A DNA stretch of 64,000 nucleotides from Yersinia entomophaga (GTDB taxonomy: Bacteria > Pseudomonadota > Gammaproteobacteria > Enterobacterales > Enterobacteriaceae). Below, piece after piece: positions 54,421-64,000 of this stretch. Numbering within the stretch: position 1 is the stretch's first letter; each line of letters opens with the position of its first letter. Position numbers and translations under genes: made by a program. The stretch is from contig NZ_CP010029.1 of assembly GCF_001656035.1 (NCBI RefSeq), positions 172,410 to 236,409 of the forward strand, read 5' to 3'. Under the pieces are notes generated by a model. That model was not told the DNA's origin. It did no database searches and saw only the letters and a program-made list of their open reading frames with translations.

Positions 54421-54620
54421 AGGTTCCCCCTCAGGTGATTTATGTCCATAACCTTCGCTGATAATACGTTTCGCCGGAATTTCTTCTCAGCACGCAATCT
54501 GTTACGAGTGGTTATGATGTATTTATCGGCAGGATGCCGCTGAAAGCCAGCTGTTTACTGCAATTGCTACAGGGGTTTTCAGCGAATACCTAAAATTAAG
54601 CGGCGAAGTATATCATGGGA

Positions 54621-55301
54621 CTAAGGCTCGCGATATAAACCCTGTAACTCGATGTATCGCTGAATTGCGCGCGGTAACAGGTCATCACAGCTTAGTCCTT
54701 CACGTCGCCGCCGGCGAATCTCCGTAGCGGATATATCCAAAAGTGGAGTATCTGCCAGATAGATAAAGCCATTGGGTTGCTGGCTGAGTTTTTCTGGTTG
54801 CGTAACCTGATGTTGTTCCAGCCAGTTTTGAAGCTCAGGTGTATCCAGCTTCTTGGCATAACCGGGACGAGCGCAGACCAGCAAATGGCAAACATCCAAC
54901 AGCGATTGCCAGCGGTGCCATTTATGCAGAGATAATAATGAATCCTGACCAATGATAAAAGCCAGTGCTAGTTCGGGACCGCGTTCCGCACGTAGCGATT
55001 CCAGCGTATCTATGGTGTAAGACGGCGTGGTGCGCTGTAGCTCGCGATCGTCAACCTGAAATAGCGGGTTTCCCTCAATGGCGAGCTTTACCATTTCCAG
55101 CCGTTGTTGCGCAGAGGCTTCCGGCTGTGGCCGATGAGGCGGAACGTGATTAGGCAGCAAAATAACCTGCTGTAATCGGACTTGCTGCGCCAAAGCTTCC
55201 ACCGGACGTAAATGGCCGTAATGGATGGGATCAAAGGTGCCACCAAACAGAGCGTGTAAGCTACGCTCTGGTTTAGCGCTATCAGCCTGCTTATCCAGCA
55301 T
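54621..55301 (-). CDS. nadD: Nicotinate-mononucleotide adenylyltransferase NadD
   Basis: This protein of about 226 residues makes deamido-NAD in NAD synthesis. Nucleotidyltransferase motifs are [16 protein letters not shown] (HxGH) and [13 protein letters not shown]. The ATG at 55301 overlaps the holA stop and adds ~14 residues before the usual family start; an even longer frame to 55331 is unlikely. It is coupled to holA, as in E. coli. Confidence 0.95.
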   Translation of the reverse strand: MLDKQADSAKPERSLHALFGGTFDPIHYGHLRPVEALAQQVRLQQVILLPNHVPPHRPQPEASAQQRLEMVKLAIEGNPLFQVDDRELQRTTPSYTIDTLESLRAERGPELALAFIIGQDSLLSLHKWHRWQSLLDVCHLLVCARPGYAKKLDTPELQNWLEQHQVTQPEKLSQQPNGFIYLADTPLLDISATEIRRRRREGLSCDDLLPRAIQRYIELQGLYREP

Positions 55302-56325
55302 CAAAGAAACTCTCAGGTAAGGTTTTGCCACAGATCAGCATGGAAAGTGACTCTAACTCAGGCCAGACAGACTGACCGTAGTCCTGCTTGAGGCGAATCT
55401 CCATTTGCGTTAGCAAATGCACACTGCGCTGTAATTGTTGCAACGTGAGACGCTGAAGCGCCTGTGTCATCAGATGACGGCGGTTTTGCCAGACTTTATG
55501 CTGATCGAATAGGGTTCTTAGCGGCGTCGTCGCCATTTGCCGTTTTAAGTTCAGCAGTAGCAACAGTTCACGCTGGATGGTGCGTAGCAAAATAATAGGT
55601 TCGCTATCTTCCAACCGCAGTTGCTGCAAAATATGCCAGGCCCGCTTACTTTTCCCCGCCAGCAATGCATCCAGCCAATGATAAGGTGTGAAATGCGCCG
55701 CATCATTGACAGCTTGTTCTACGCGCGGCAGGGTTAACTTGCCGTCGGGATAGAGCAGGGAGAGGCGTTCCAATGCCTGGGATAACGCCAGTAAATTACC
55801 TTCATAGCAATAACAAAGCAGTTGAATAGCTGCATCATCGACTTCGAGGTTGAGACTTTTGGCTCGGGTTTGAACCCAGCGAGGAAGCTGAGCCTGTTCC
55901 GGTGTCTGGCAGCTGATTAATGCGCCTTTTGGACTCAGAGCTTTAAACCAGGCGCTGTTTTCCTGCGCTTTGGTGAGTTTGTTGGCACGCAATATCAGAA
56001 GAATATCGGGGTGTAGCAGGCTTGTCAGTTTAGCTAACTGTTCGTTCATAGCGGCGGTTAAACCACTATCAGGGAATACCAGCAGCAGAGTTTGGCGGCT
56101 GGAGAACAGGCTTAGAGCCTGACAAATGCTGAAGATATTCTCCCATTCGGTATGGGTATCTAACGCTACGGTGTAATGTTCGGTAAAACCTTGCTGCGAT
56201 GCAGCCTGACGGATGCGATCCTGACTTTCCTGTAACAGCAGCGGTTCGTTCCCACACAGCAGATAACAAGCGCGCAGCCCCTCTTGGAGCTGCGCGGCGA
56301 GTTGTTCAGGATAAATACGAATCAT
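55291..56325 (-). CDS. holA: DNA polymerase III delta subunit HolA
   Basis: This 344-residue clamp-loader delta subunit opens the beta clamp. The start [33 protein letters not shown] matches E. coli closely, and the [18 protein letters not shown] region carries the clamp-binding element. It overlaps lptE by four bases and nadD by 11, forming a tight unit leuS-lptE-holA-nadD. Confidence 0.96.
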   Translation of the reverse strand: MIRIYPEQLAAQLQEGLRACYLLCGNEPLLLQESQDRIRQAASQQGFTEHYTVALDTHTEWENIFSICQALSLFSSRQTLLLVFPDSGLTAAMNEQLAKLTSLLHPDILLILRANKLTKAQENSAWFKALSPKGALISCQTPEQAQLPRWVQTRAKSLNLEVDDAAIQLLCYCYEGNLLALSQALERLSLLYPDGKLTLPRVEQAVNDAAHFTPYHWLDALLAGKSKRAWHILQQLRLEDSEPIILLRTIQRELLLLLNLKRQMATTPLRTLFDQHKVWQNRRHLMTQALQRLTLQQLQRSVHLLTQMEIRLKQDYGQSVWPELESLSMLICGKTLPESFFDAG

Positions 56326-56894
56326 TGGGCAGAGGCAACTGGAGTCACTGTTTTGGCCGTAGCCGGCTTAGCGTCTTCTTCCTGTGCCTTTTTCACTTCT
56401 TCAGCGTGTACGGTCAGTAATTTCCGCACTAACTGTTGAGCGGCCTGCTCACGCATTTCCTGCGCAATGATGTCACTTTCTGCCGTTTTTGCTAACGCGG
56501 TTAACGGGTTATCAAAGAAGGAGCGGAAAACGGTCACATTCAACGGGTAAATATCGTGCCCAGGAATCAGCACCTGCGCCTGAACATTCAGTACCATTTG
56601 GTATTCTGCGGTCACGCCGTTCTGGAACACCGAAACGGTGTCCTGACTTTGCGACGATCCCAAAATACGCAGCGTCGGCAGATCCTTGCGCATCGCATCG
56701 TCAACAATGGAGACGTTGCTTAGACGCAGCTGTTGACGAATAGAGCGCGTCAATGGCCCATAAGGATCGCTGCTTTGCAGCAACATTTTTTGCAGTTCCT
56801 GAGGCACTTGTGTAGTGCCCCGCAGATGAAAACCGCAGCCAGCGGTGACCAGCACCGCTAACCCCAGCAACAGCGTCAGAATACGATGTCGCAC
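56322..56894 (-). CDS. lptE: LPS-assembly lipoprotein LptE
   Basis: This 190-residue lipoprotein plugs the LptD barrel that inserts LPS into the outer membrane. The lipobox VTAGCGF puts the lipid on Cys20; it is followed by [19 protein letters not shown] and a lysine/alanine-rich C-terminus. It starts 14 bases after leuS. Confidence 0.95.
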   Translation of the reverse strand: MRHRILTLLLGLAVLVTAGCGFHLRGTTQVPQELQKMLLQSSDPYGPLTRSIRQQLRLSNVSIVDDAMRKDLPTLRILGSSQSQDTVSVFQNGVTAEYQMVLNVQAQVLIPGHDIYPLNVTVFRSFFDNPLTALAKTAESDIIAQEMREQAAQQLVRKLLTVHAEEVKKAQEEDAKPATAKTVTPVASAQ

Positions 56895-56908
56895 AACTCC
56901 TCCTTGTC

Positions 56909-59491
56909 TTAACCTACAACCAGGTTAAGCAGTTTGCCAGGGACATAGATCACTTTACGAATCGTAACCCCATCCAGATATTTTGCCACCAGACGCTCCT
57001 GACTTGCGCACTCGCGTACGTATTCTTCAGTTGCATCGGCTGGCACGGTGATCTTGCCGCGAACCTTGCCGTTTACCTGTACCACGACTAACTTGGAATC
57101 TTCAACCATGGCCTGCTCATCAGCCATTGGCCAAGGAGCGGTATCGATATCGCCTTCGCCGCCCAGTTCCTGCCACAGAGTGAAGCAGACGTGAGGGGTG
57201 AACGGATACAGCATACGTACCACGGCCAGCAGTGCTTCTTGCATGAAGGCTCGATCCTGCTCGGTTTCCTGCGGCGCGCGACCCAGTTTGTTCATCAGCT
57301 CCATCACGGCGGCAATCGCGGTGTTGAAGGTCTGACGGCGGCCTACGTCATCGGTCACTTTAGCAATGGTTTTGTGCAAATCGCGACGCAGTGATTTCAG
57401 ATCTTCAGTCAGGCTGGCGATATCCAGCGGCTGTGTAGCCCCTTTGCTGGTGTGTTCAAACACCAAACGCCATACGCGCTTCAGGAAGCGGTTCGCCCCT
57501 TCAACGCCAGATTCCTGCCATTCCAGCGTCATTTCTGCCGGAGAAGCGAACATCATGAACAGACGAACGGTATCCGCGCCGTATTTTTCTACCATGACTT
57601 GCGGGTCGATACCGTTGTTCTTCGATTTCGACATTTTGCTCATACCGGCATAAACCAGTTCATGGCCTTCGCCATCAACGGCTTTAGTAATACGGCCTTT
57701 GTCATCACGTTCAACAATGGCGTCAACCGGAGATACCCAGATACGCTCGCCGTTGCTACCGGTGTAGTAGAAGGCATCGGCCAGAACCATGCCTTGACAC
57801 AGCAGACGCTTGGCTGGTTCATCCGAATCCACCAAACCTGCATCGCGCATCAGCTTATGGAAGAAGCGGAAGTACATCAAATGCATGATGGCGTGTTCGA
57901 TGCCGCCCACATACTGATCGACCGGCAGCCAGTAGTTAGCCGCAGCCGGGTCCAGCATGCCGTCATCATATTGCGGGCAAGTGTAACGCGCGTAGTACCA
58001 GGATGATTCCATAAAGGTATCAAAAGTATCGGTTTCACGCAGACCCGGCAATCCGTTAACAGTGGTTTTTGCCCACTCGGCGTCGGCTTTGATTGGGCTG
58101 GTAATGCCGTCCATAACCACGTCTTCAGGCAGGATCACCGGCAGTTGATCTTCTGGTGTTGGAACCACGGTACCGTCTTCCAGCGTGATCATCGGGATTG
58201 GCGCGCCCCAATAGCGTTGACGGGAGACACCCCAGTCACGCAGGCGGTAGTTCACTTTGCGTTGACCCACGCCAAGCGCGACCAGTTTATCGGCGATAGC
58301 ATCGAAAGCAGCTTGATAATCCAGACCGTCGAATTCCCCTGAATTGAACAAAGTGCCTTTTTCGGGCAGTGGCGCAGCGCTCAAATCAGGCGCGGTGCCT
58401 TCGGCGGTCAGAATTACCGGCTGAATTGGCAGGTTGTATTTGGTCGCAAACTCCCAGTCGCGCTGATCGTGACCCGGAACGGCCATCACTGCGCCAGTGC
58501 CGTAATCCATCAATACAAAGTTAGCGACCCAGATCGCCACTTCTTCGCCAGTCAACGGATGGATAGCAGACAGGCCGGTGGCCATGCCTTTTTTCTCCAT
58601 GGTTGCCATTTCGGCTTCGGCCACTTTGGTGTTACGGCATTCGTCAACGAACTCGGCCAGCGCCGGGTTGGTTTTGGCTGCTTCTAGCGCCAGCGGGTGA
58701 CCGGCAGCAACGGCAACGTAGGTGACGCCAAAGAAGGTATCCGGGCGGGTGGTGTAAACAGTCAGTTTTTCCGCACTGTTAGCCACGTCAAAGGTGATTT
58801 CCACCCCTTCAGAACGGCCAATCCAGTTGCGCTGCATGGTTTTCACCTGCTCTGGCCAGCTTTCCAGCTTGTCCAGATCGTTCAGCAACTGATCGGCATA
58901 ATCGGTGATTTTGATAAACCACTGCGGAATTTCTTTACGTTCGACTTTGGTATCGCAACGCCAGCAGCAGCCGTCGATAACCTGTTCGTTAGCCAGAACC
59001 GTCAGATCGTGAGGACACCAGTTCACCGCGGAGGTCTTTTTGTAGACCATGCCTTTTTCATACAGCTTGGTGAAGAACCACTGTTCCCAACGGTAATAGT
59101 CAGGTTTACAGGTGGCGATTTCGCGATCCCAGTCATAGCCGAAGCCCAGCAGTTTCAACTGGTTCTTCATATATTCGATATTGTCGTAAGTCCACGGAGC
59201 TGGCGCGGTGTTGTTTTTAACCGCTGCGCCTTCAGCTGGCAGACCAAATGCATCCCAGCCGATAGGCTGCAGGACGTTTTTACCCAGCATACGCTGGTAG
59301 CGCGAAATCACGTCACCAATGGTGTAGTTACGAACGTGACCCATATGTAGGCGGCCAGACGGATATGGCAGCATAGAGAGACAATAGTATTTCTCTTTGC
59401 TCGCGTCTTCAGTCACTTTGAAAGTTTGCTTCTTTTGCCAATGAAGCTGAACGTGCGATTCGATATCTTCCGGGCGGTATTGCTCTTGCAT
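56909..59491 (-). CDS. leuS: Leucyl-tRNA synthetase
   Basis: This class I synthetase of 860 residues, the same length as in E. coli, charges tRNA-Leu. Signature motifs are HMGH in [16 protein letters not shown] and KMSKS in [11 protein letters not shown]. The CP1 editing domain (about 225-415) holds the TTRPDTFFG and [15 protein letters not shown] segments. I place the start at the ATG at 59491 ([12 protein letters not shown]); the preceding MAA codons are not conserved. First gene of the leuS-lptE-holA-nadD unit. Confidence 0.98.
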   Translation of the reverse strand: MQEQYRPEDIESHVQLHWQKKQTFKVTEDASKEKYYCLSMLPYPSGRLHMGHVRNYTIGDVISRYQRMLGKNVLQPIGWDAFGLPAEGAAVKNNTAPAPWTYDNIEYMKNQLKLLGFGYDWDREIATCKPDYYRWEQWFFTKLYEKGMVYKKTSAVNWCPHDLTVLANEQVIDGCCWRCDTKVERKEIPQWFIKITDYADQLLNDLDKLESWPEQVKTMQRNWIGRSEGVEITFDVANSAEKLTVYTTRPDTFFGVTYVAVAAGHPLALEAAKTNPALAEFVDECRNTKVAEAEMATMEKKGMATGLSAIHPLTGEEVAIWVANFVLMDYGTGAVMAVPGHDQRDWEFATKYNLPIQPVILTAEGTAPDLSAAPLPEKGTLFNSGEFDGLDYQAAFDAIADKLVALGVGQRKVNYRLRDWGVSRQRYWGAPIPMITLEDGTVVPTPEDQLPVILPEDVVMDGITSPIKADAEWAKTTVNGLPGLRETDTFDTFMESSWYYARYTCPQYDDGMLDPAAANYWLPVDQYVGGIEHAIMHLMYFRFFHKLMRDAGLVDSDEPAKRLLCQGMVLADAFYYTGSNGERIWVSPVDAIVERDDKGRITKAVDGEGHELVYAGMSKMSKSKNNGIDPQVMVEKYGADTVRLFMMFASPAEMTLEWQESGVEGANRFLKRVWRLVFEHTSKGATQPLDIASLTEDLKSLRRDLHKTIAKVTDDVGRRQTFNTAIAAVMELMNKLGRAPQETEQDRAFMQEALLAVVRMLYPFTPHVCFTLWQELGGEGDIDTAPWPMADEQAMVEDSKLVVVQVNGKVRGKITVPADATEEYVRECASQERLVAKYLDGVTIRKVIYVPGKLLNLVVG

Positions 59492-59775
59492 GGCAGCCAA
59501 TGGTCCTATAGTGAAAACAGCTACACCTGTAGCATCATCTGTTTAATATCATAAAGTGAGATCCGCATAGCATAGCTGATAAGCGGCAGCCGCAACAACA
59601 CTCTACGGGTCACTGTCGCGTTTTTCTGCGCGACCTATAGCATTTACGGGCAGAGTGAGGACGGTCACACCCTAATGATCGCGTGACATCAGGTATTTAC
59701 GGCTAAAATAAATAGAGATACCTTTAATTATCAGGCGAAAGATAAGCTTTATCACAGGTTACTCGAGGAGACTGT
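59492..59775. promoter_or_regulatory. Divergent promoter region of leuS and ybeL
   Basis: About 280 bases with no gene. It must hold the leuS promoter on the minus strand and the ybeL promoter on the plus strand. Immediately before ybeL, ACTCGAGGAGACTGT provides a strong ribosome site. I did not find a leucine leader peptide or T-box. Confidence 0.5.
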
Positions 59776-60258
59776 ATGAACAAGGTGGCTCAATATTACC
59801 GTGAATTAGTGGCATCGCTGACCGAGCGCTTGAAAAATGGAGAACGGGATATCGATCAACTGGTCGCCAGTGCGGAACAGCGGCTGAACACGGTAGAAGA
59901 TTTAACGCGCAGCGAAGTCGATCAGATTACTCAGGCCGTTCGTCGGGATCTGGAGGAGTTTGCTCGTAGTTACGAAGAAAGTAAGGAAGAGTTTACCGAT
60001 AGCGTTTTCATGCGGGTTATCAAAGAGAGTCTGTGGCAAGAATTAGCCGATATTACCGATAAAACCCAGCTTGAATGGCGCGAAGTGTTTAAGGATGTCA
60101 GCCACCACGGGGTTTATCACAGTGGGGAAGTGGTCGGGTTAGGTAATCTGGTTTGCGAAAAATGCCACCACCACTTAGCGTTCTATACTCCGGAAGTATT
60201 ACCTCTTTGCCCAAAATGCGGTCACGATCAGTTCCACCGTCGCCCATTCCAGCCATAA
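59776..60258 (+). CDS. ybeL: Zinc-ribbon protein YbeL (DUF1451)
   Basis: This 160-residue protein has an N-terminal coiled-coil half (VAQYYRELVASLTERLKNGERDIDQL). A C-terminal zinc ribbon is formed by LVCEKCHHH and LPLCPKCGHDQF. The family is conserved in enterobacteria near leuS and rihA; its function is unknown. Confidence 0.93.
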   Translation: MNKVAQYYRELVASLTERLKNGERDIDQLVASAEQRLNTVEDLTRSEVDQITQAVRRDLEEFARSYEESKEEFTDSVFMRVIKESLWQELADITDKTQLEWREVFKDVSHHGVYHSGEVVGLGNLVCEKCHHHLAFYTPEVLPLCPKCGHDQFHRRPFQP

Positions 60259-60270
60259 CCTTCACTTCTA

Positions 60271-60294
60271 GACACTCCGCCTGCGCGGAGTGTC
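60271..60294. terminator. Bidirectional hairpin between ybeL and rihA
   Basis: A perfect 10-bp stem (GACACTCCGC/GCGGAGTGTC) around four bases lies between two convergent genes. The T-rich tract is weak on the plus side (ATAAAACCATTATTTT). Confidence 0.65.
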
Positions 60295-60303
60295 ATAAAA
60301 CCA

Positions 60304-61242
60304 TTATTTTCCGTAGCGAGACACGCGCTCAACCAGTAAATCAATAAAACCCTGCCGATCAATATCCATCAATATTTGCGTATTGGCCGGTTTTCCCGTC
60401 AATTGATAGAAATCCGTTACCGTCATGCCTTGCGTGTATTTGCCCTGAGTCTCTATTCCAACCCAACGGTCAACGCTTTGGAACAGCTCGGGAGCCAAGA
60501 GCCAGGCAATGGTGCAAGGATCGTGCAGTGGCGCACCTTTAAAGCCCCAGCGTTCCTGGCGATGATAAAGCATAAAGAAATCTAATAGACCGGCAACCAC
60601 GTCGGCCACCGGATTGCCAAGCTGACGGAAACGTTCAATATCCTCGCTCATTACCTGCGCTTTATGGGTGACATCCAACCCGGCCATGGTCAGAGGAATG
60701 CCGGATTGGAATACCCGTTCGGCGGCCTCCGGGTCGACATAAATATTAAACTCTGCCGCTGGCGTCCAATTGCCCAACATCACCGAGCCGCCCATGATCA
60801 CGATGCGTTCGATTTTTGGCGTCAGTTCGGTGTGACTGGCGAGGAATAAAGCGATATTGGTCAAAGGACCCGTGGCTACCAGCGTGACGGGACGCGGGCT
60901 GGCGCGCAGAACTCTGGCTATCAGTTCCACCGCATTTTCCGCTTGCGGCGCAAAATCTGGCTCAGGCAAAACCGGGCCATCCAGCCCACTTTCTCCGTGT
61001 ACGTTATCGGCGATGATAAGTTCGCGAAGCAAAGGTTTTTGCGCCCCACCGGCCACGGGAATATCTCGACGTTTCAGCAAAGTCAAAATGCGCAGTGCAT
61101 TACGCAGCGTTTTTTCCGGTGTTTGATTACCGGCGCTGGTGGTCACAGCTGCGATTTTCAGTTCGGGGGAGGCGAGAGCCAGAATCAGTGCCATGGCATC
61201 GTCATGGCCGGGATCACAATCGATAATAATAGAGCGGGACAT
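60304..61242 (-). CDS. rihA: Pyrimidine-specific ribonucleoside hydrolase RihA
   Basis: This 312-residue nucleoside hydrolase cleaves cytidine and uridine to base and ribose. The calcium-binding N-terminal motif [19 protein letters not shown] is intact, followed by [28 protein letters not shown] and the [10 protein letters not shown] end motif. I place the start at the ATG at 61242 after AGGAAA; the 24 extra codons upstream are not conserved. It is the last gene before the glutamate transporter. Confidence 0.95.
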   Translation of the reverse strand: MSRSIIIDCDPGHDDAMALILALASPELKIAAVTTSAGNQTPEKTLRNALRILTLLKRRDIPVAGGAQKPLLRELIIADNVHGESGLDGPVLPEPDFAPQAENAVELIARVLRASPRPVTLVATGPLTNIALFLASHTELTPKIERIVIMGGSVMLGNWTPAAEFNIYVDPEAAERVFQSGIPLTMAGLDVTHKAQVMSEDIERFRQLGNPVADVVAGLLDFFMLYHRQERWGFKGAPLHDPCTIAWLLAPELFQSVDRWVGIETQGKYTQGMTVTDFYQLTGKPANTQILMDIDRQGFIDLLVERVSRYGK

Positions 61243-61338
61243 AGGGTTTCCTCTTGTTGTTTCTATTTGTTGTCGACAATGGACAAAATAGTCAAAAGAG
61301 GCAATAAACGGCACTGAAAAACAAGAGGGGATATCCGA

Positions 61339-61360
61339 ATCCTCCCCCGAAAGGGAGGAT
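61339..61360 (-). terminator. Hairpin after gltL
   Basis: An 8-bp stem (ATCCTCCC/GGGAGGAT) with a short loop lies 17 bases past the gltL stop. No T tract directly follows on the minus strand; it may end the glt transcript in part. Confidence 0.5.
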
Positions 61361-61376
61361 AATTATTGGCTAGGCC

Positions 61377-62102
61377 TTAGTGCAGAATCTTGGCGAGGAA
61401 GTCTTTCGCTCGCTCAGATTTAGGATTGTTGAAGAAATCGTCCTTATTACTGTCTTCGACAATTTTCCCTTCATCCATAAAGATCACCCGATGCGCCACT
61501 TTACGGGCAAAGCCCATTTCGTGAGTGACTACCATCATCGTCATGCCTTCGTGAGCCAGTTTGACCATGACGTCCAACACTTCATTGATCATTTCCGGAT
61601 CGAGCGCCGAGGTCGGTTCGTCAAACAGCATGGCGATAGGGTCCATGCACAGCGCACGGGCGATGGCGACGCGTTGTTGCTGACCGCCGGAAAGTTGAGA
61701 TGGGAATTTGTCGGCGTGAGTCGTTAACCCGACACGTTCCAGCAGTTTTAGCCCTTTTTCCCGCGAGGCGGCTTTATCGCGTTTCAATACTTTTACCTGC
61801 GCCAGCGTCAGGTTTTCGATGATCGATAAATGAGGAAACAGTTCGAAATGTTGGAAAACCATGCCGACTTTGGAACGCAGCTGAGCCAGATTGGTGCCTT
61901 TATCATTCACGGCGATACCGTTAACTAAAATATTGCCTTGCTGAATAGGTTCCAGCCCGTTGACGGTTTTAATCAGGGTGGACTTGCCTGAGCCTGAAGG
62001 ACCGCAGACTACCACGACCTCACCTTTTTTAACTTCGGTGGAGCAGTCGCTCAAAACCTGAAAGTGACCATACCACTTAGAAACATTTTTCAGGGAAATC
62101 AT
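61377..62102 (-). CDS. gltL: Glutamate/aspartate ABC transporter ATPase GltL
   Basis: This 241-residue polar-amino-acid ATPase has Walker [10 protein letters not shown], signature LSGGQQQR and Walker [15 protein letters not shown]. It energises glutamate and aspartate uptake with GltJK and the binding protein GltI. I start it at 62102 ([12 protein letters not shown]); an ATG one codon upstream is also there. It overlaps gltK by one base. Confidence 0.97.
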   Translation of the reverse strand: MISLKNVSKWYGHFQVLSDCSTEVKKGEVVVVCGPSGSGKSTLIKTVNGLEPIQQGNILVNGIAVNDKGTNLAQLRSKVGMVFQHFELFPHLSIIENLTLAQVKVLKRDKAASREKGLKLLERVGLTTHADKFPSQLSGGQQQRVAIARALCMDPIAMLFDEPTSALDPEMINEVLDVMVKLAHEGMTMMVVTHEMGFARKVAHRVIFMDEGKIVEDSNKDDFFNNPKSERAKDFLAKILH

Positions 62103-62776
62103 CAAACAGTCCTTTTCTTCAAATAGTTAACCAGCATCGACGCCGCAATACTGATAACAAAATAAACCAAACCGGCGAACAGAACCATTTCGACCTGAGT
62201 ACCGTCACGCTCACCGATGGTGGTCGCGGTGCGGAAGAAATCGGCCAGACTAAGCACATACACCAGCGATGTATCCTGGAATAGCACGATGCCCTGAGTG
62301 AGCAAGAGCGGAACCATCGCCCTAAATGCCTGAGGTAAAATAACCAGACGCATCGATTGGCCTTGGGTCATCCCTAAAGCCAGGGCGGCGGATGATTGTC
62401 CGCGGGAAATGCTTTGAATTCCCGCTCGGATAATTTCCGAGTAATACGCCGCTTCAAACAGGGAAAAGGCTACCATGGCTGAGATCAGCCGAATATCGGT
62501 TTTTGGCGATAGCCCAAGCACATTTTGTAATAAGCTTGGAACCACTAGATAGAACCACAGCAATACCATGACTAAAGGCACTGAACGGAATAGATTGACG
62601 TAAAGGGTGGCAAACCAGCTGATCGCTTTGATCGACGACAAACGCATCACCGCCAGTATGGTGCCCCACAGAATGCCGAAAACGATAGCAATAACGGTAA
62701 TTTTGGCCGTAACGGCCAGCCCTTGTAGCAAATAAGGCATGCTGGGCGCGATGGAACTCCAGTCAAATTCGTACAT
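62102..62776 (-). CDS. gltK: Glutamate/aspartate ABC transporter permease GltK
   Basis: This 224-residue permease has five membrane helices of the HisMQ type and the EAA-type loop ([21 protein letters not shown]) that docks on the ATPase. It starts at the last base of gltJ. Confidence 0.97.
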   Translation of the reverse strand: MYEFDWSSIAPSMPYLLQGLAVTAKITVIAIVFGILWGTILAVMRLSSIKAISWFATLYVNLFRSVPLVMVLLWFYLVVPSLLQNVLGLSPKTDIRLISAMVAFSLFEAAYYSEIIRAGIQSISRGQSSAALALGMTQGQSMRLVILPQAFRAMVPLLLTQGIVLFQDTSLVYVLSLADFFRTATTIGERDGTQVEMVLFAGLVYFVISIAASMLVNYLKKRTV

Positions 62777-63516
62777 TATTTACTCCCCAAATTGCCGGGT
62801 AACTGCACTTTCTTTTCCACCAATCGCATAATCAGCATGATAACGGCGTTAATTAAGACATAAGCCAACGTGATAGCCGTGAAGGATTCATAGGCATGCG
62901 CGGAATAATCCAGCAGTTTACCGGCCTGCGCCGCCATATCCACCAGACCTATAGTTGATGCAATCGCCGAGTTTTTTACCAGATTCAGCATTTCGGAAGT
63001 CATCGGCGGAATGATGACGCGATAGGCATTGGGCAATAATACATAGCGATAGGTTTGCGGCAGAGTCAGGCCCATCGCCAGCCCGGCGGCCTTTTGGCCT
63101 CGCGGCAGGGATTGAATACCGGCTCTAACCTGCTCACAGACGCGAGCCGCGGTGAACAGCCCAAGGCATAGCATGGAAGAAAGGAAAAACTGTATATTCG
63201 GGTCTAGCTCAGTTTTAAACCACATGCCGATATGGGTCGGCAGCAGTTCGGGAACCACCAGATACCAGGTAAAGAATTGCACAATGAGCGGGACGTTACG
63301 GAATAACTCCACGTAACAGGTACCGATTGATGACAGAAGCCGATTGGGGACGGTTCGTAAAATACCGAACAGGGAACCGACGAAAAAGGCAATAACCCAT
63401 GCGCTCAACGACAGCGCAACCGTGACCTGAAAACCAGACCAGATCCAGCCTAGGTAGGTGGTGTTACCGAATGGGGCGGGTTGAAGGAAAATCCCCCAAT
63501 TCCAGTCTATAGACAT
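62776..63516 (-). CDS. gltJ: Glutamate/aspartate ABC transporter permease GltJ
   Basis: This 246-residue permease is the same length as in E. coli, with the start [20 protein letters not shown]. The EAA-type loop reads [21 protein letters not shown] chose the ATG at 63516; the in-frame extension to 63624 reads through the intergenic hairpin region and has no homology. Paired with GltK in the membrane. Confidence 0.97.
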   Translation of the reverse strand: MSIDWNWGIFLQPAPFGNTTYLGWIWSGFQVTVALSLSAWVIAFFVGSLFGILRTVPNRLLSSIGTCYVELFRNVPLIVQFFTWYLVVPELLPTHIGMWFKTELDPNIQFFLSSMLCLGLFTAARVCEQVRAGIQSLPRGQKAAGLAMGLTLPQTYRYVLLPNAYRVIIPPMTSEMLNLVKNSAIASTIGLVDMAAQAGKLLDYSAHAYESFTAITLAYVLINAVIMLIMRLVEKKVQLPGNLGSK

Positions 63517-63596
63517 AGCTAACTCCCTTAAAAGGGTGGAGAAACCACCCTGAAGACTGATGATGAATAGCCGCACCGCGCTGACCAAAAGGAAAC

Positions 63597-63631
63597 AAAA
63601 AAATGCGGAGTGGGGAACGGCCACCCCGCAT
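63597..63631 (-). terminator. Intergenic terminator/attenuator between gltI and gltJ
   Basis: On the minus strand ATGCGG-G-GTGG pairs with CCAC-T-CCGCAT (one mismatch), followed at once by seven T. It lies 61 bases after the gltI stop and 86 bases before gltJ. It would let most transcripts end after the highly needed binding protein while a fraction reads on into gltJKL. Confidence 0.8.
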
Positions 63632-63691
63632 CCTGTCTACCAAGCGGTCATCATCAATCACCAGGACAGCGTACTGCCCCGGATATTATTT

Positions 63692-64000
63692 TTAGTTCAA
63701 TGCCTTGTCGTTAGGTTCTTTGAACAGCTTTTTCATGTCATCAGACAGAGAGAAATTCAGGTTCAGATTTTTCGGCGGGATAGGCTGCGTGAACCAGCGC
63801 TCAAAGGATTTGGTTGCTACGCCAGAAGTTTGCGCGTTGGCAATGGTTTCATCCATTAACGCTTTAAACTGCGGGTCATCTTTACGCAACATACACCCGT
63901 AGGCTTCCTGAGATTGCGGTGTACCTACAATCTCCCAATCCCCTGATTTCTTGGCTTTGGCGCGTTCACCGGCCAGCAGAGCGTCATCCATCATAAAGGC
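63692..64000 (-). CDS. gltI: Glutamate/aspartate-binding protein GltI (C-terminal part only)
   Basis: The visible 102 codons are the C-terminal end of the periplasmic binding protein: DWEIVGTPQSQEAYGCMLRK, SFERWFTQPIPPKNLNLNFS and the conserved end FKEPNDKALN. The rest lies beyond the window. GltI captures glutamate or aspartate and hands it to GltJK. Confidence 0.95.
   Translation of the reverse strand, partial: AFMMDDALLAGERAKAKKSGDWEIVGTPQSQEAYGCMLRKDDPQFKALMDETIANAQTSGVATKSFERWFTQPIPPKNLNLNFSLSDDMKKLFKEPNDKALN

Noticed and set aside
54421..54620. cobC expected between rsfS and nadD by comparison with E. coli
   Set aside because: Only 200 bases lie here with no fitting frame; the gene is absent at this place.

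Overview
The window reads as a chromosomal segment of an enterobacterium (Enterobacterales), probably Yersinia or a close Yersiniaceae relative. The right third carries the classic enterobacterial block tatE, lipA, lipB, ybeD, dacA, rlpA, mrdB, mrdA, rlmH, rsfS, nadD, holA, lptE, leuS, ybeL, rihA, gltL, gltK, gltJ, gltI. Protein sequences are close to the E. coli versions as I remember them, and cobC and ybeM are absent. I cannot fix the genus from the sequence alone.

Region 1 (1-1.85 kb) is a graveyard of insertion sequences: an IS3-type orfA at the left edge with an A_AAA_AAG slippery site, a decayed IS3-family orfB that has lost catalytic residues, and a scrap of an IS6-like transposase C-terminus. 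A yagU-type membrane protein gene follows (1.9-2.45 kb).

Region 2 (2.7-30.7 kb) is a complete type VI secretion system. hcp lies on the minus strand, divergent from a plus-strand operon tssB-C-E-F-G-fha-tssJ-K-L-H(clpV)-GAF/HTH regulator-tagO-tssA-tssM. After a terminator come vasL, a vgrG with an unusual low-complexity N-terminal extension, an EagR-type chaperone and a 1444-residue PAAR-Rhs effector. All 13 core components are present. The regulator sits where VasH normally sits but lacks the AAA+ module.

Region 3 (30.35-38.75 kb) is the most interesting part: a tandem array of Rhs toxin-tip/immunity cassettes. The functional Rhs ends in an EndoU-like tip with its own immunity gene. Six orphan cassettes and one relic follow. 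Each starts with the same composite repeat, made of the inverted, 5'-truncated tail of a SymE-like gene (129-144 bp) joined to the last ~200 bp of the rhs core. The repeat is followed by a unique tip, a unique immunity gene and usually a hairpin terminator. The constant repeats flank variable cargo, so recombination with the full-length rhs could exchange its toxin and immunity together. Recognisable tips are EndoU-like, HHxxQ-type, GH-E-like, HH-type, HNH, ParB-like with an amber stop, and AHH.

Region 4 (38.75-45.4 kb) is mixed: an acyltransferase-3 membrane protein, a LuxR-type regulator, a cold-shock-domain fusion, cspE, a possible 30-residue membrane peptide, crcB under a fluoride riboswitch, a GNAT acetyltransferase, an AdrA/DgcC-like diguanylate cyclase and tatE.

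Region 5 (45.5-64 kb) is the conserved core for lipoylation, cell elongation, ribosome maturation, NAD synthesis, LPS transport, leucyl-tRNA charging and glutamate/aspartate uptake. It ends inside gltI, where a terminator-like hairpin separates gltI from gltJ.
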